This document shows, one piece after another, positions 16,260 to 24,553 of a stretch of DNA of 53,192 nucleotides. Made by a program: the position numbers and the translations under genes. The notes below the pieces were generated by a model. It had not been told where the DNA came from. It did no database searches and worked only from the letters and a program-made list of their open reading frames with translations. Numbering within the stretch: the stretch's first letter is position 1; every line of letters begins with the position of its first letter. Source of the stretch: Desulfovibrio legallii (GTDB lineage: Bacteria; Desulfobacterota; Desulfovibrionia; Desulfovibrionales; Desulfovibrionaceae); the NCBI RefSeq assembly GCF_004309735.1, contig NZ_SIXC01000006.1:103447-156638 (forward strand), written 5' to 3'.

Positions 16260-16288
16260 TTGCCAAGGGCCTGCCTCGGTGCTAGATT
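16260..16288 (+). promoter_or_regulatory. Sigma-70 type promoter of the zapB-like gene
   Basis: TTGCCA (16260-16265) and TAGATT (16283-16288), with a 17-base spacer and a TGC extended -10. The expected start point falls on or next to the ATG at 16295, so the message may be leaderless. The 13-mer TGCCTCGGTGCTA spanning the spacer end recurs in the 6S RNA gene at 16853-16865. Confidence 0.7.
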
Positions 16289-16294
16289 GGACCC

Positions 16295-16540
16295 ATGGAA
16301 CTTCTGGAACAGCTCGAAAAGCAAGTCGCGGCACTTTTGGACAGGCTCGACCGCCTCAAGACGGAAAATGCGCGTCTGCGCACGGAGTCTGCCGCTATGG
16401 GGGCGGACAAGGCCGCATTGGAAGAGGAAAACCTGAGACTGCTGGAAGCTCTTGAAAAAGAGGAGCAGACGCGTAAGGCGGCCCTGGGCCGCATCGACGC
16501 CCTGCTGCACGATATTCAGGAGCACGACAGCGTCGAGTAG
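16295..16540 (+). CDS. ZapB-like coiled-coil protein
   Basis: An 81-residue protein that is almost one continuous heptad-repeat coiled coil, rich in Leu, Glu, Lys and Ala (MELLEQLEKQVAALLDRLDR and onward). Length, composition and position directly before zapA match the small coiled-coil division proteins that bridge ZapA to other division factors. There is no ribosome site before the ATG, and the promoter places the transcript start at the ATG. Coiled coils give weak family evidence, so the ZapB name rests partly on context. Confidence 0.7.
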   Translation: MELLEQLEKQVAALLDRLDRLKTENARLRTESAAMGADKAALEEENLRLLEALEKEEQTRKAALGRIDALLHDIQEHDSVE

Positions 16541-16546
16541 GTCTCT

Positions 16547-16819
16547 GTGAATCAGGATGCCATCAACCTCTCCGTTCTCGGGTTGAGCGTCGACTTCAAG
16601 CCCGGCGCGGACATGAAACGCGTGCGGGAAGCTGTCCGGCTGTTGGAAGAACGGTATGCTGACCAGGAGCAGAGGTTCTCTAAAGGGCAGACCAAGGATA
16701 TTCTGCTGACCTTTTTGGCCCTTGGGCTGGCGGATGATTTGTTGCAATCGCAGAAGGAGCTCGCCGCGTTGCGCCACGGGGTGCACGGCCTGCTTTCAAA
16801 GATAGAGGAGTCCGCGTGA
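16547..16819 (+). CDS. zapA: Cell division protein ZapA
   Basis: ZapA binds FtsZ and bundles Z-ring filaments. The 90-residue protein has the ZapA order: an N-terminal beta region (INLSVLGLSVDFKPGAD) followed by EAVRLLEERYADQEQRF and a long C-terminal helix. It probably starts at GTG 16547, six bases after the zapB-like stop, with the ribosome site AGGTC inside the end of that gene. A 6S RNA gene follows immediately, as it does in many bacteria. Confidence 0.85.
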   Translation: MNQDAINLSVLGLSVDFKPGADMKRVREAVRLLEERYADQEQRFSKGQTKDILLTFLALGLADDLLQSQKELAALRHGVHGLLSKIEESA

Positions 16820-16824
16820 CTCCC

Positions 16825-17012
16825 GGCGTTTCCCTGGGGTGTGCGTGATTTATGCCTCGGTGCTAACCTGACAAGTATTGTTAAAGGGAGCCGTCACTGT
16901 CTCTTGTGTGCACGCCCGGCGCGACCGGGAAGCCTGAGAGGGGCACACAGGCGCCCGACCTGGGTATCCAGGTTTCTGTACCGCAAGCATGACACGGCGC
17001 TCTGGGGAAGCG
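16825..17012 (+). ncRNA. ssrS: 6S RNA
   Basis: 6S RNA binds the sigma-70 RNA polymerase holoenzyme by imitating open promoter DNA. Position right after zapA is the classic locus. Structure seen: a closing stem of 16827-16847 with 16993-17012 (20 pairs with one bulge, about a third of them G-U), continued by AUGC/GCAU and GGU/ACC. Then come a large open region; a second stem, UGUGUGC/GCACACA (about 16904-16949), capped by CCCGG/CCGGG; and the 3' side hairpin ACCUGG/CCAGGU. The run CCGGGAAGCCU resembles the conserved CCGAGAAGCCU of enterobacterial 6S RNA. The exact ends are approximate, and I find no convincing promoter of its own. Confidence 0.82.
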
Positions 17013-17036
17013 TCAATCTTTCCCGGTTGTTGTGGT

Positions 17037-17063
17037 GTTCCGGCTCCGGCCGGAACGCTTTTT
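17037..17063 (+). terminator. Terminator after 6S RNA
   Basis: GTTCCGGC and GCCGGAAC (8 bp, loop TCCG) are followed by GCTTTTTC. It would end the zapA/6S transcript before the RNase Y gene; some read-through may make rny part of the same operon. Confidence 0.75.
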
Positions 17064-17222
17064 CTGTGCAACGCCATCCTTATGCCGCGTTCGGCGGCGC
17101 ATCCAGCCAGGGCAGCAGCCCCTTGGGGCGCTATTGCTACGGCTTCCGACGCCAGTCGGTTGCCGGTGTTCTCCGGGCCGACCCCTGGTCGGTCCCGTCT
17201 TGATAAAAGAGAGGCTGGATTC

Positions 17223-18782
17223 ATGGACCCATTGTTGATTCTTGCGCTGGCGGCGGCAGCCGTGTGCGGCGTTGCGCTGGGCGTGGTCGTGGACCGACGC
17301 GCCACAGCAAAACGCCTGGGCGATGCCGACGAACTGGCCAAGCGCATAGTGACCGAGGCCCGCAAGGAGGCTCAGGCGCAGAAAAAAGAAATCCTCGTTC
17401 AGGGGCAGAACGATCTTTTCAACCAGAAGCGTGAGCTGGAAAACGAATTCAAGGAGCGGGAACGCGAGCTCAAGGCCCGCGAACGTAAACTGGAGGAAAT
17501 GGGCAATCGCCTGGAAGAAAAGCTGGAAAAAGCCACCGCCAGGGAACAGGACCTCTTGGCCTCCGAAAAAGACCTGGCCCGCAAGGAACGCCAGCTTGTC
17601 GAATCCGAAACCTTTTTGCAGACCCGCATTGAGGAGCAGGAACAGCGCCTGGCCCAGATTGCCGGCTTCACGGCCGAAGAGGCCAAGGCCAAACTTTTTC
17701 AGGAGATTGAGGCCAAAACCCGGCACGAATCAGCGCGCATGATCCGCCAGATCGAAATGGAAGCGCACGAAACAGCCGATCGGAAAGCCAAGGAAATCCT
17801 CTGCAACGTCATTCAGCGCTACGCCGGCGACTACGTCAACGAGCAGACCGTCACCGCCGTGACCCTGCCCAGCGAGGACATGAAGGGCCGCATTATCGGC
17901 CGTGAGGGCCGCAATATCCGCGCCCTGGAGGCTGCCACCGGCGTGGACCTGATCATTGACGACACGCCGGAGACCGTCATCCTTTCCGCCTACAGCCCCC
18001 TGCGCCGCCAGGTGGCCAAGATGGCCCTGGAACGGCTCATCCAGGACGGCCGCATCCACCCTGCCCGCATTGAGGACGTTGTCCAGAAATGCGAACAGGA
18101 GCTGGACGCCCAGGTGCGTGAAGTGGGCGAACAGGCTACCTTTGACGCCGGCGTGCACGGCATCCACCCGGAGCTGGTCCGACTGCTGGGACAGCTGCGC
18201 TACCGCACCTCCTTCACCCAGAACGTCCTGCAGCATTCCCTTGAGGTTTCCGCCCTCTGCGGCATGATGGCTGCCGAGCTGGGCATGGACGTGAAAAAAG
18301 CCAAACGCGCTGGCCTGTTGCACGATATCGGCAAAGCCGTGGACCACGAAGTGGAAGGCCCCCACGCCCTCATTGGCGCAGACTTGGCCAAAAAGTACAA
18401 TGAAAGTCAGGAGATCGTCCACGCCATTGCCGCACACCACGAAGACCAGCGCCCCTCTACCGCCCTGGCCGTGCTGGTGCAGGCCGCCGATTCCATTTCC
18501 GGCGCTCGCCCCGGCGCCCGCAAGGAACTGCTGGAAAACTACGTCAAGCGTCTGGAAGACCTGGAGGGCATCGCCACCAGCTTCTCCGGCGTAAGCAAGG
18601 CCTACGCCATTCAGGCTGGGCGCGAAATCCGCGTCATGGTCAATTCCGACCAGGTGGACGACGACGCCACCTATCTGCTCTGTAAAGATATTGCGGCCAA
18701 GATCGAAAAGAACCTGACCTACCCCGGCCAGATTCGGGTCACGGTTATCCGAGAGCGCAGGGCCGTGGAGCTTGCCAAGTGA
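17223..18782 (+). CDS. rny: Ribonuclease Y
   Basis: RNase Y is a membrane-anchored endoribonuclease that starts mRNA decay. The 519 residues match the family. There is one N-terminal membrane helix (residues 3-23), a long charged coiled coil (about 25-200), a KH domain with [20 protein letters not shown] near residue 221, and an HD domain with [12 protein letters not shown] near residue 363. GAGAGGCTGG precedes the ATG at 17223; the frame is open further upstream, but that sequence is noncoding and overlaps the 6S gene. The TRIC-like gene overlaps its stop by four bases. Confidence 0.97.
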   Translation: MDPLLILALAAAAVCGVALGVVVDRRATAKRLGDADELAKRIVTEARKEAQAQKKEILVQGQNDLFNQKRELENEFKERERELKARERKLEEMGNRLEEKLEKATAREQDLLASEKDLARKERQLVESETFLQTRIEEQEQRLAQIAGFTAEEAKAKLFQEIEAKTRHESARMIRQIEMEAHETADRKAKEILCNVIQRYAGDYVNEQTVTAVTLPSEDMKGRIIGREGRNIRALEAATGVDLIIDDTPETVILSAYSPLRRQVAKMALERLIQDGRIHPARIEDVVQKCEQELDAQVREVGEQATFDAGVHGIHPELVRLLGQLRYRTSFTQNVLQHSLEVSALCGMMAAELGMDVKKAKRAGLLHDIGKAVDHEVEGPHALIGADLAKKYNESQEIVHAIAAHHEDQRPSTALAVLVQAADSISGARPGARKELLENYVKRLEDLEGIATSFSGVSKAYAIQAGREIRVMVNSDQVDDDATYLLCKDIAAKIEKNLTYPGQIRVTVIRERRAVELAK

Positions 18783-19378
18783 CCTTAAGCGCTACGGGCT
18801 TTGGCCCGCTGCTTTTCCTTGATTTGGCGGCCGGCTTTATGCTGGCCGCCGCCGCATCCTGCCTGGCGCGCACGGGGGGCGCCCGCGCGGGCGGCGCATT
18901 GGCCCTGGCCTGCCTGGCCGGGTTGGCCCCGCCCTTGCTGCGCGACGCCCTCCTGGGTATGCCCCTCCTGGCCCTGGACCAGCCCGCCTGCCTTGCTGCA
19001 ACCCTGGCGGGCGGCCTGCTTGGCCTGCCGGCGGCGCGCTCTTGCCGCTCCGGGCGGTTTTTTTTTCTGGCAGACGCCTTTGGTCTGGCCCTGGCTACCG
19101 GCCTGGCCGCCGCCAAAAGCGCTGCCCTGGGCCTGGAAGCCACAGGCGCTTTGATCCTGGGCCTTGGCGTGGGCCTCGCCGGCAGCCTCGTGCGCGATAT
19201 CCTTCAGGGGAATACCGCTCTGGCTCTGGAGGAAGACCTCTACGCCACCGCAGCCGCCCTGGGGGCTGCCGTCAGTCTGGTCCTGGTCCGTCAGGTCCAT
19301 TTGCCCCCCTGGCAGTGCGCCTTTGGCGGTGCAGCCTGCATTTTGCTGCTGCGCGCTTTTCGCCTGCGCCGGTGGTAG
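18779..19378 (+). CDS. TRIC-like (UPF0126/YadS) membrane protein
   Basis: A 199-residue, very hydrophobic protein with about seven membrane helices arranged as an internal repeat. Landmarks are [39 protein letters not shown] and [26 protein letters not shown]. This is the signature of the UPF0126 family related to trimeric intracellular cation channels. The start is GTG at 18779, overlapping the RNase Y stop (GTGA), so translation is coupled. Ion selectivity cannot be read from the sequence. Confidence 0.85.
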   Translation: MTLSATGFGPLLFLDLAAGFMLAAAASCLARTGGARAGGALALACLAGLAPPLLRDALLGMPLLALDQPACLAATLAGGLLGLPAARSCRSGRFFFLADAFGLALATGLAAAKSAALGLEATGALILGLGVGLAGSLVRDILQGNTALALEEDLYATAAALGAAVSLVLVRQVHLPPWQCAFGGAACILLLRAFRLRRW

Positions 19379-19379
19379 G

Positions 19380-19430
19380 GAAGATCTCCCCTTCCCCCCA
19401 CGCCCCCCATCCTTCAAAAAACTTTTTTCA
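19380..19430 (+). repeat. Family C intergenic repeat, copy 2
   Basis: CCCCTTCCCCCCACG, CCCCCCATCCTTC and AAAAAACTTTTTTC begin immediately after the stop of the TRIC-like gene. See copy 1 at 6011. The A/T tract after a C-rich stretch is not a standard terminator. Confidence 0.7.
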
Positions 19431-19508
19431 GGTAATGCAGAAGCCGCGCCCCGGCCGGGAGCAACGAGGAAGGGGTTGGTCTTGTCCCTTTAGTGGCCAT
19501 CAGCCTTT

Positions 19509-19658
19509 CAGGGCATTACAATTTTGCAATGCCCTGATGGTTGCGTAAGCAGCCGTCCGCCGTGGAGGCGTAAGCGCAATTCATTTGCACGGTTAAGCGT
19601 TGGCACGAGCGTGCCGTGACCGTTGAGAATACCAATTCGCAAAAATAACCTGCTCTAA
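19509..19658 (-). repeat. Family B stem-loop repeat, copy 1
   Basis: On the minus strand it runs from TTAGAGCAGG to a closing CAGGGCATT/AATGCCCTG hairpin (19509-19536). It contains a perfect GGCACG/CGTGCC hairpin. Shared blocks with copy 2 at 38928-39030 are GCACGAGCGTGCC, GGTTGCGTA and TTGAGAATA. The TAG stop of the exported protein gene (19655-19657) is part of its TAGAGCAG end. Confidence 0.8.
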
Positions 19659-20122
19659 TGCACGGCTATAATCCTACGCAGCAGCGCGTCCACGGCCGGG
19701 TCTTTGCCCTTGGCCGAGTTCAGGGCCGTTTTGAGGTCTTCAGGCCACTGGGCGCGCCGCATATCCGTATACATGGTAATCATATGGTCGGCGTCGGCCA
19801 GGACGGTAACGGCATAGGGAACGGAACGCCCCGTGACGTTGAAACTCCAGGCCCCGTCTGCAGCGCGTACAGCGCCGCCGTTCTGATTGGCGGCCAGCGT
19901 GGCGGCGTAGGCTGCCGGATCCGTGGCGGCGTCCACGGGTTTGATATCCAGGGTAAAAAAGTGGTTGTTGTCGTCCTGGACAAAAATGGCCCCTTCACGC
20001 GGCATAAAGTGGCAGGAATCGGGAATGTCCATGGTGACGAAGGTAAACTGGTACTCTTTGGCCTGGGCCGCGCCAACAAGGCAAAACACCAGGGCAAAGA
20101 GCAAAAGGCCGGAACGGAGCAT
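19655..20122 (-). CDS. Small exported protein, unknown function
   Basis: A 155-residue protein with a clear Sec signal peptide (residues 1-21, cleavage after AQA in CLVGAAQAKEYQ). The mature part has FVTMDIPDSCHFMPREG and repeated aspartate/alanine-rich turns, with one cysteine. GAGGAA lies before the ATG at 20122; a longer reading would remove the signal from the N-terminus and cross the operator. I do not recognise a family. It is divergent from the DUF2325 gene across a Fur-like operator, so it may also be under that control, though the operator is about 175 bases from its start. Confidence 0.75.
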   Translation of the reverse strand: MLRSGLLLFALVFCLVGAAQAKEYQFTFVTMDIPDSCHFMPREGAIFVQDDNNHFFTLDIKPVDAATDPAAYAATLAANQNGGAVRAADGAWSFNVTGRSVPYAVTVLADADHMITMYTDMRRAQWPEDLKTALNSAKGKDPAVDALLRRIIAVH

Positions 20123-20291
20123 GGCTTCCTCTTGCAGTAGGTGGTGAAACGCGCGTCCAAGGGGGCGCGCAGGGAACCGGGGCAGCATATCGTGGGGGGC
20201 GCGTTTCGCCAAGTCCTGGGCATGACCTTGAGCCGCCGCGGGAGCTGGGGCAAAAAAATATGGATGATAGGAAAATAATCGGAAATTTTGC

Positions 20292-20320
20292 TTGACTTTG
20301 AAATTCAATTTCAATTATAC
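20292..20320 (+). promoter_or_regulatory. Promoter with Fur-box-like palindrome as its spacer
   Basis: TTGACT (-35, 20292-20297) and TTATAC (-10, 20315-20320) are separated by exactly 17 bases, and those 17 bases are TTGAAATTCAATTTCAA, an inverted repeat with eight-base perfect arms. A bound repressor would block polymerase completely. The pattern resembles Fur or PerR sites; the protein is inferred, not shown. Confidence 0.7.
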
Positions 20321-20385
20321 AAAGGGCAACGACAACGTCAAAACAGCAAGGGGCGTCGTAGACGACGGCCAGGCAGGAGGACAAA

Positions 20386-20661
20386 ATGTGCGTTACCCTC
20401 ATCGGCGGTATGGACCGACTGAAAAAAGACTATATGGCGGCGGCGGAGCAGGGTGGGCATTCCCTCAAGTTCATCACCCGCAACGAGCGCAATTTTGTGG
20501 ACAAGATCGGCAACCCGGATGCGCTCATTGTCTTTACCAACAAAATTTCCCACGAGGCCAAGCGCAAAGCTGTGCAGGTGGCCAAGTCGCGCAATATCCC
20601 CTTGCAGATGGTGCATTCCTGCGGCGTTTCTTCTCTGCGGGAATGTCTGCGAACCGCTTAG
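20386..20661 (+). CDS. DUF2325 domain protein
   Basis: A 91-residue cytoplasmic protein starting MCVTLIGGMDRLKKDYMAAA and containing LIVFTNKISHEAKRKAVQVA and PLQMVHSCGVSSLRECL. This is the compact Rossmann-like DUF2325 fold with a conserved Cys near each end. AGGAGGACAAA precedes the ATG. Its function is unknown. The preceding operator suggests that it responds to iron or peroxide, a point worth testing since two conserved cysteines are present. It ends at a strong bidirectional hairpin facing mtaB. Confidence 0.85.
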   Translation: MCVTLIGGMDRLKKDYMAAAEQGGHSLKFITRNERNFVDKIGNPDALIVFTNKISHEAKRKAVQVAKSRNIPLQMVHSCGVSSLRECLRTA

Positions 20662-20745
20662 GGCCGTGCTCCGGGCCGCGGTCAGGCGCGGCGTCCGTGG
20701 GGGCGTGCAGGCCTTTTGCAGAAGTAAACGCTGCCATATGGGCGG

Positions 20746-20782
20746 AAGTGCGCGGCAATCCTTGAGGGATTGCCGCGCACTT
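20746..20782. terminator. Bidirectional hairpin between DUF2325 gene and mtaB
   Basis: AAGTGCGCGGCAATCC and its exact complement enclose a five-base loop, TTGAG. With AA before and TT after the 16-bp stem it can serve both convergent genes. Confidence 0.7.
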
Positions 20783-20826
20783 TGACGTCAGACTCTGGGG
20801 GCCGTGAACTGTAATACGCGGGCGCG

Positions 20827-22260
20827 TCAGGACGCGGAGCCCGCAGGCAGCACTTCCACCAACAGTTCTTTTTCCAGCACAGCCACGGGGCGGACGGGCA
20901 AAAGCCCGTTGGTATCGTGGCTTTTTTCTTGTGCTGTGGCGGTTGCCGGTGCTGGGCGCAGGCGGCAGGCGGCGTAGTATTCGTTGACGCCGTGGATCAG
21001 ACCACCTTTTTGCCCGGCGGGCGGGCCGCTTTGGCGGGCGTCCGGGGCCAGAAGCATGCGGGGCAGGGTCAGCTGGGCTTGCAGAAAAGCCTGCTGTTTG
21101 CGGGCCGCCAGAGCGCGCAGGCGTGCGGCGCGTTCCAGCTTTTCCTTGTGGGGCAGCTGGTCGGCAAAGCGGTCTGCCGCCGTGCCCGGCCGTCGTGAAT
21201 AGGGAAAGATGTGGGCATAGGTGAGGGGCAGGGCCGTCAAAAAATCTTCCAGCAGGCGCACGTCCGCTTCCGTTTCACCGGGAAAGCCCGCAATGATGTC
21301 CGCCCCCAGGCCCATGCGCGGCCAGTGCCGGGCCAGCGCCTCCACGGCGTGGGACAGCATGGCGGCGGTGTAATGGCCGCGCCCCATGCGTTTGAGCACG
21401 CTTTGGCTGGCGTGCTGCAGCGAAATGTGCAACTGCGGGCAGAGCAGACGGCAGGAGCACAGGGCGTCCAGCCCGCGTTGGTCCAGCTGGCCCGGCTCCA
21501 GAGAACTGATGCGCAGGCGCGCCCGCCCCGCATACTCCGGGGCCAGGGCAGCGTCCAGGGTGGTCAGCAAACTCCAAAAGTCCCCGGTAGCCGCATCACG
21601 CCCGTACTGGGCCAGGTTAATGCCCGAAAGCATGATTTCCGCGTGTCCGGCCGCCAGCAGGCGGCGGGCTTCGGCCACAATGTCCGCCACAGGGCGGCTG
21701 CGCGGGCGGCCGCGGGTCAAGGGCACGATGCAGTAGGTACAGCGGTGGGCGCAGCCGTCCTGCACCTTGAGCACGGGGCGGGCACGCTTGAAGCGCGCAA
21801 TGCTGAAGGGCGGAAAGGCGGCGTCCGGAGTTGCGTGCGGAACTGCGGCGGGGGGCCTGCCGCCCGGCTTGTCGGGGAAAAGGGCCGTCGCAGCGGGCGC
21901 GTCAGGGGCGGGCCAGGGGCCCTGCAGAAGCAGGCTTTTGTGTTCCTGCGGCAGCAGCAGGTCCGGTGCGGCCCAGAAAGCGCCGGGGCGGGGCTTATAG
22001 TCCGCGAACAGGCGCGCGGCGCAACCCGTGAGGATCAGACGCGCCTGTGGGGCCGTGCGCCGCAGGCGGTAGACGGCGTTGCGGGCGTCTCGCTCGCCTT
22101 TGGCGGTGATGGCGCAACTGTTGACGCAGATTACCGCAGCCTGGGCCGGGTCGTCGCATTCCTCGCCGCCCAGGCGCTGCCAAGCCTCGCGCAGGGCTTC
22201 GGTTTCGTATTGGTTGACCTTGCAGCCGAAGGTGACAAGAAAGAATTTCCAGGGGGACAT
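20827..22260 (-). CDS. mtaB: tRNA methylthiotransferase MtaB-type (radical SAM)
   Basis: This radical SAM enzyme adds a methylthio group to threonylcarbamoyladenosine at position 37 of tRNAs. The 477-residue protein has the N-terminal UPF0004 domain (FGCKVNQYETEALREAWQ; further cluster cysteines in VNSCAIT and LTGCAAR) and the radical SAM cluster CAHRCTYC near residue 170. FPGETEADVRLLEDF and YSRRPGTAADRF follow. FGCKVNQYETEA points to the MtaB branch rather than MiaB or RimO. The ATG at 22260 has a weak ribosome site, and the frame is open further upstream; the start fits family alignments by length. Confidence 0.92.
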   Translation of the reverse strand: MSPWKFFLVTFGCKVNQYETEALREAWQRLGGEECDDPAQAAVICVNSCAITAKGERDARNAVYRLRRTAPQARLILTGCAARLFADYKPRPGAFWAAPDLLLPQEHKSLLLQGPWPAPDAPAATALFPDKPGGRPPAAVPHATPDAAFPPFSIARFKRARPVLKVQDGCAHRCTYCIVPLTRGRPRSRPVADIVAEARRLLAAGHAEIMLSGINLAQYGRDAATGDFWSLLTTLDAALAPEYAGRARLRISSLEPGQLDQRGLDALCSCRLLCPQLHISLQHASQSVLKRMGRGHYTAAMLSHAVEALARHWPRMGLGADIIAGFPGETEADVRLLEDFLTALPLTYAHIFPYSRRPGTAADRFADQLPHKEKLERAARLRALAARKQQAFLQAQLTLPRMLLAPDARQSGPPAGQKGGLIHGVNEYYAACRLRPAPATATAQEKSHDTNGLLPVRPVAVLEKELLVEVLPAGSAS

Positions 22261-22320
22261 GGCGCAGGTGTACGCAAAAGCGCTTGCCTTGACAAGGCGG
22301 CGGCGCGTAGGCTTGTCCGC

Positions 22321-23235
22321 ATGGCGCGTTATTTTTTCTTCATCGTGTTGGTGCTGTGTGGGGCGCTGCCGCAGGTTACGCGGGCCGCACCCCTGGAGGA
22401 TGCGGCTGCCGCCCGCTCCGAGGAGGCCGCCGTCCTGGATCAGCTGGACGACGCGGCCGTGGCCCGTCTGGACCTTTACTGTCTGCGTATGGCGTATCCG
22501 CAGATAAAAGGCTTTGCGGACGACGCGGAGGGCCGCTGGCTGCTGCTGAAGGACGGCCGGCGCGTGCTTTACGCCGCGCCCCTGGCGGCCGACGCGGCTG
22601 CTTTGGGGCTGGCGCTGGCGGATCCCGACGCCGACGCCCTTTGGGATGTGGACGTGCGCAGCAGTATGGCCGAGCCCTACCCGTTGGAGCCGGACAGGCC
22701 GGAAACGCCCCTGGGCGTCTCGCCGGGGCGGCGACGTTCCTACGCTCTCTTGCGCGCGTTGTACGGCGAAAATCAAGCGGCCGTGCGCGCCGGGCTGCAG
22801 GCCGCGCGTTTTCTGGGGCAAGGGCTGCAACTGGCCGCGCCTGCGGCCAGGGCCCTGCGGGACGTGGACGCGCGCCTTGCCCTGGCGGTGCGGCAAACGT
22901 CCGCCCTGCGCCCCCTGCTCAAGATGGACGGTGGCTTCACCTGGCGGCGCATTGCCGGCACCAGCCGTCTGAGCCCGCACGCCTTCGGCATTGCCCTGGA
23001 CATCAGCCCCGGCATAGCCACCTACTGGCGCTGGAGCCCCCTGCGGCCCCATCCCCTGCAGAAGGGCTACCCCTCGGCCATTGTGGCGGCCTTTGAGGAC
23101 GCGGGCTTTATCTGGGGCGGCAAATGGCACGAGTACGACCTTATGCACTTTGAATACCGGCCTGAACTCGTCTGCAAGGCCCGCGTGCTGCGTGGCGTGT
23201 GCAAGGTTCTGCCGCCGGACGGGAACGGATTTTGA
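22321..23235 (+). CDS. M15-family D-alanyl-D-alanine carboxypeptidase-like exported peptidase
   Basis: A 304-residue exported protein with a signal peptide (residues 1-22, VLCGALPQVTRA). The C-terminal half carries the zinc peptidase motifs: SRLSPHAFGIALDIS (the SxHxxGxAxD site) and KWHEYDLMHFEYRPEL (the second metal ligand histidine). Family M15 members trim peptidoglycan stem peptides in the periplasm. The Asp/Ala-rich N-terminal half is not recognised. It is divergent from mtaB with only 60 bases between starts. Confidence 0.88.
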   Translation: MARYFFFIVLVLCGALPQVTRAAPLEDAAAARSEEAAVLDQLDDAAVARLDLYCLRMAYPQIKGFADDAEGRWLLLKDGRRVLYAAPLAADAAALGLALADPDADALWDVDVRSSMAEPYPLEPDRPETPLGVSPGRRRSYALLRALYGENQAAVRAGLQAARFLGQGLQLAAPAARALRDVDARLALAVRQTSALRPLLKMDGGFTWRRIAGTSRLSPHAFGIALDISPGIATYWRWSPLRPHPLQKGYPSAIVAAFEDAGFIWGGKWHEYDLMHFEYRPELVCKARVLRGVCKVLPPDGNGF

Positions 23236-23281
23236 GCGGATTTTGAAGGTACAGCCGTAAGGGCCTTGTGTTGCAATGGGT

Positions 23282-24553
23282 TTATGCGTCGCTATCCGCA
23301 AGGCCGGGGAGACTTTTCCGGGATGCGGGCCTGGGAGAGGCCATGGCCGCGTCCACTGCCTGTCTGAAGCTGCGCAAAAAGTGTCCCCAGCCGCGTCGGG
23401 TCAGGTCCGCGTCCACGGCCACGTCTTGCAGCGCGGCGACGTCCCGCGGGGCGGCACAGCGGTCGCACCAGGCTTTTTCCAGCCCCAGGGCCAGGGCATA
23501 GGGCAGCAGGCGGCGGAAGGCGGCGGACGGGGGCTCCAGTCCGGCCGTATGGTCGGTGCGTTCCCTATCCGGGCTTCCGGCGTCGCGGAGATACAGGGCA
23601 AGGCCTTCAATGCCGTCCAGGGCTGTTCGCGCGGCCTGGCTGGGCGTTTTGAGGGCGGCCGTGAAGATCAGGGCCGTAAGCAGCGTAAGCGCGGGCAGTA
23701 CCCACTGCACGCTGGGCAAAAATCCCTGCACATGGAGCGCCCACAGGCCGCCGCAGAGCAGTCCGCCCGCCGTCAGCCCGATGAGGCAACGCCAGGCCGT
23801 CCCCCTGGGAGCCATCGCCAGGGACGTGGCCAGGACCGTGCAGAACAGGCCGCAGACGGCGGCTGGCGTGGTTTCCGGCGGCAGCCCAGCCGCGGCCGTC
23901 AGGCCCACAAGATCCGTCTCCAGCACGCTGACGACGAGCGCCGGCGGCAAGAGCACAAACCAGCCCGCCACCGCCGCCCGCGTCTGGAGCCTCCAGGCGG
24001 CGGGAAAGCGACGCTGCAGGCAGTGACGTGCTGCGGCCGCTATGGCGCGCAGGCCAGCCTGGCAGGGGCGCAGGACCAACCTGCCGTCGTCGGCCTGGCG
24101 GATCAGGGCGTCGTAGACCGCGCGTTCTTCGTCGGCCAGAGCCTGCGCTGTCCGTTCCGGCAAGGGGCGCGGTTCCAGAACGTAGCCGCCTGTGTCGGCC
24201 TTGTGGACGGCGCACAGGCCCTTGAGGGTCAGGTCCAGAAAGGCGGCGGCCAGGCCACGGCCGCTGATGCGGGTGGCGTTGCGCAGATAATCCACAGCCA
24301 GGGGGGAAAGGGGGGAGGCGTCCGCAGACGTTTCGCGGCAGAGCTGCCCGGCAACAGGCGGGCAGGAGCGGGGGGTGATGGCGCCCTTGGCCGGGGCGGG
24401 CCCCAGCTTTCGCCAGAACAGAAAAAAGTAAAGAAAGACCGCGCAGAAGGCCAGCATCTGCACGGGAAGGCGCGGATTGTCGGCAAACAGGGCGGCCAGC
24501 GGCCCCAGCGTTACAGCGTCGGCAGTGGGAAAAATGGCGGCAATCCGGTTCAT
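23282..24553 (-). CDS. DUF2207-type membrane protein (C-terminal half of the family)
   Basis: A 423-residue inner-membrane protein. It has one N-terminal helix (QMLAFCAVFLYFFLFW, near residue 32), a soluble segment with SPLAVDYLRNATRISGRGLAAAFLDLTLKG near residue 80, and three or four helices between about 210 and 310. A C-terminal soluble region with FRRLLPYALALGLEKAWCDRC follows. These landmarks match the C-terminal part of DUF2207 proteins, but the usual exported N-terminal domain is absent. The ATG at 24553 follows GGAGG at 11 bases. Function is unknown. Confidence 0.75.
   Translation of the reverse strand: MNRIAAIFPTADAVTLGPLAALFADNPRLPVQMLAFCAVFLYFFLFWRKLGPAPAKGAITPRSCPPVAGQLCRETSADASPLSPLAVDYLRNATRISGRGLAAAFLDLTLKGLCAVHKADTGGYVLEPRPLPERTAQALADEERAVYDALIRQADDGRLVLRPCQAGLRAIAAAARHCLQRRFPAAWRLQTRAAVAGWFVLLPPALVVSVLETDLVGLTAAAGLPPETTPAAVCGLFCTVLATSLAMAPRGTAWRCLIGLTAGGLLCGGLWALHVQGFLPSVQWVLPALTLLTALIFTAALKTPSQAARTALDGIEGLALYLRDAGSPDRERTDHTAGLEPPSAAFRRLLPYALALGLEKAWCDRCAAPRDVAALQDVAVDADLTRRGWGHFLRSFRQAVDAAMASPRPASRKSLPGLADSDA

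Noticed and set aside
22261-23301. A 340-residue N-terminal extension of MtaB.
   Set aside because: It is antisense to the M15 peptidase gene; the Fe-S domain of MtaB starts right after the ATG at 22260.
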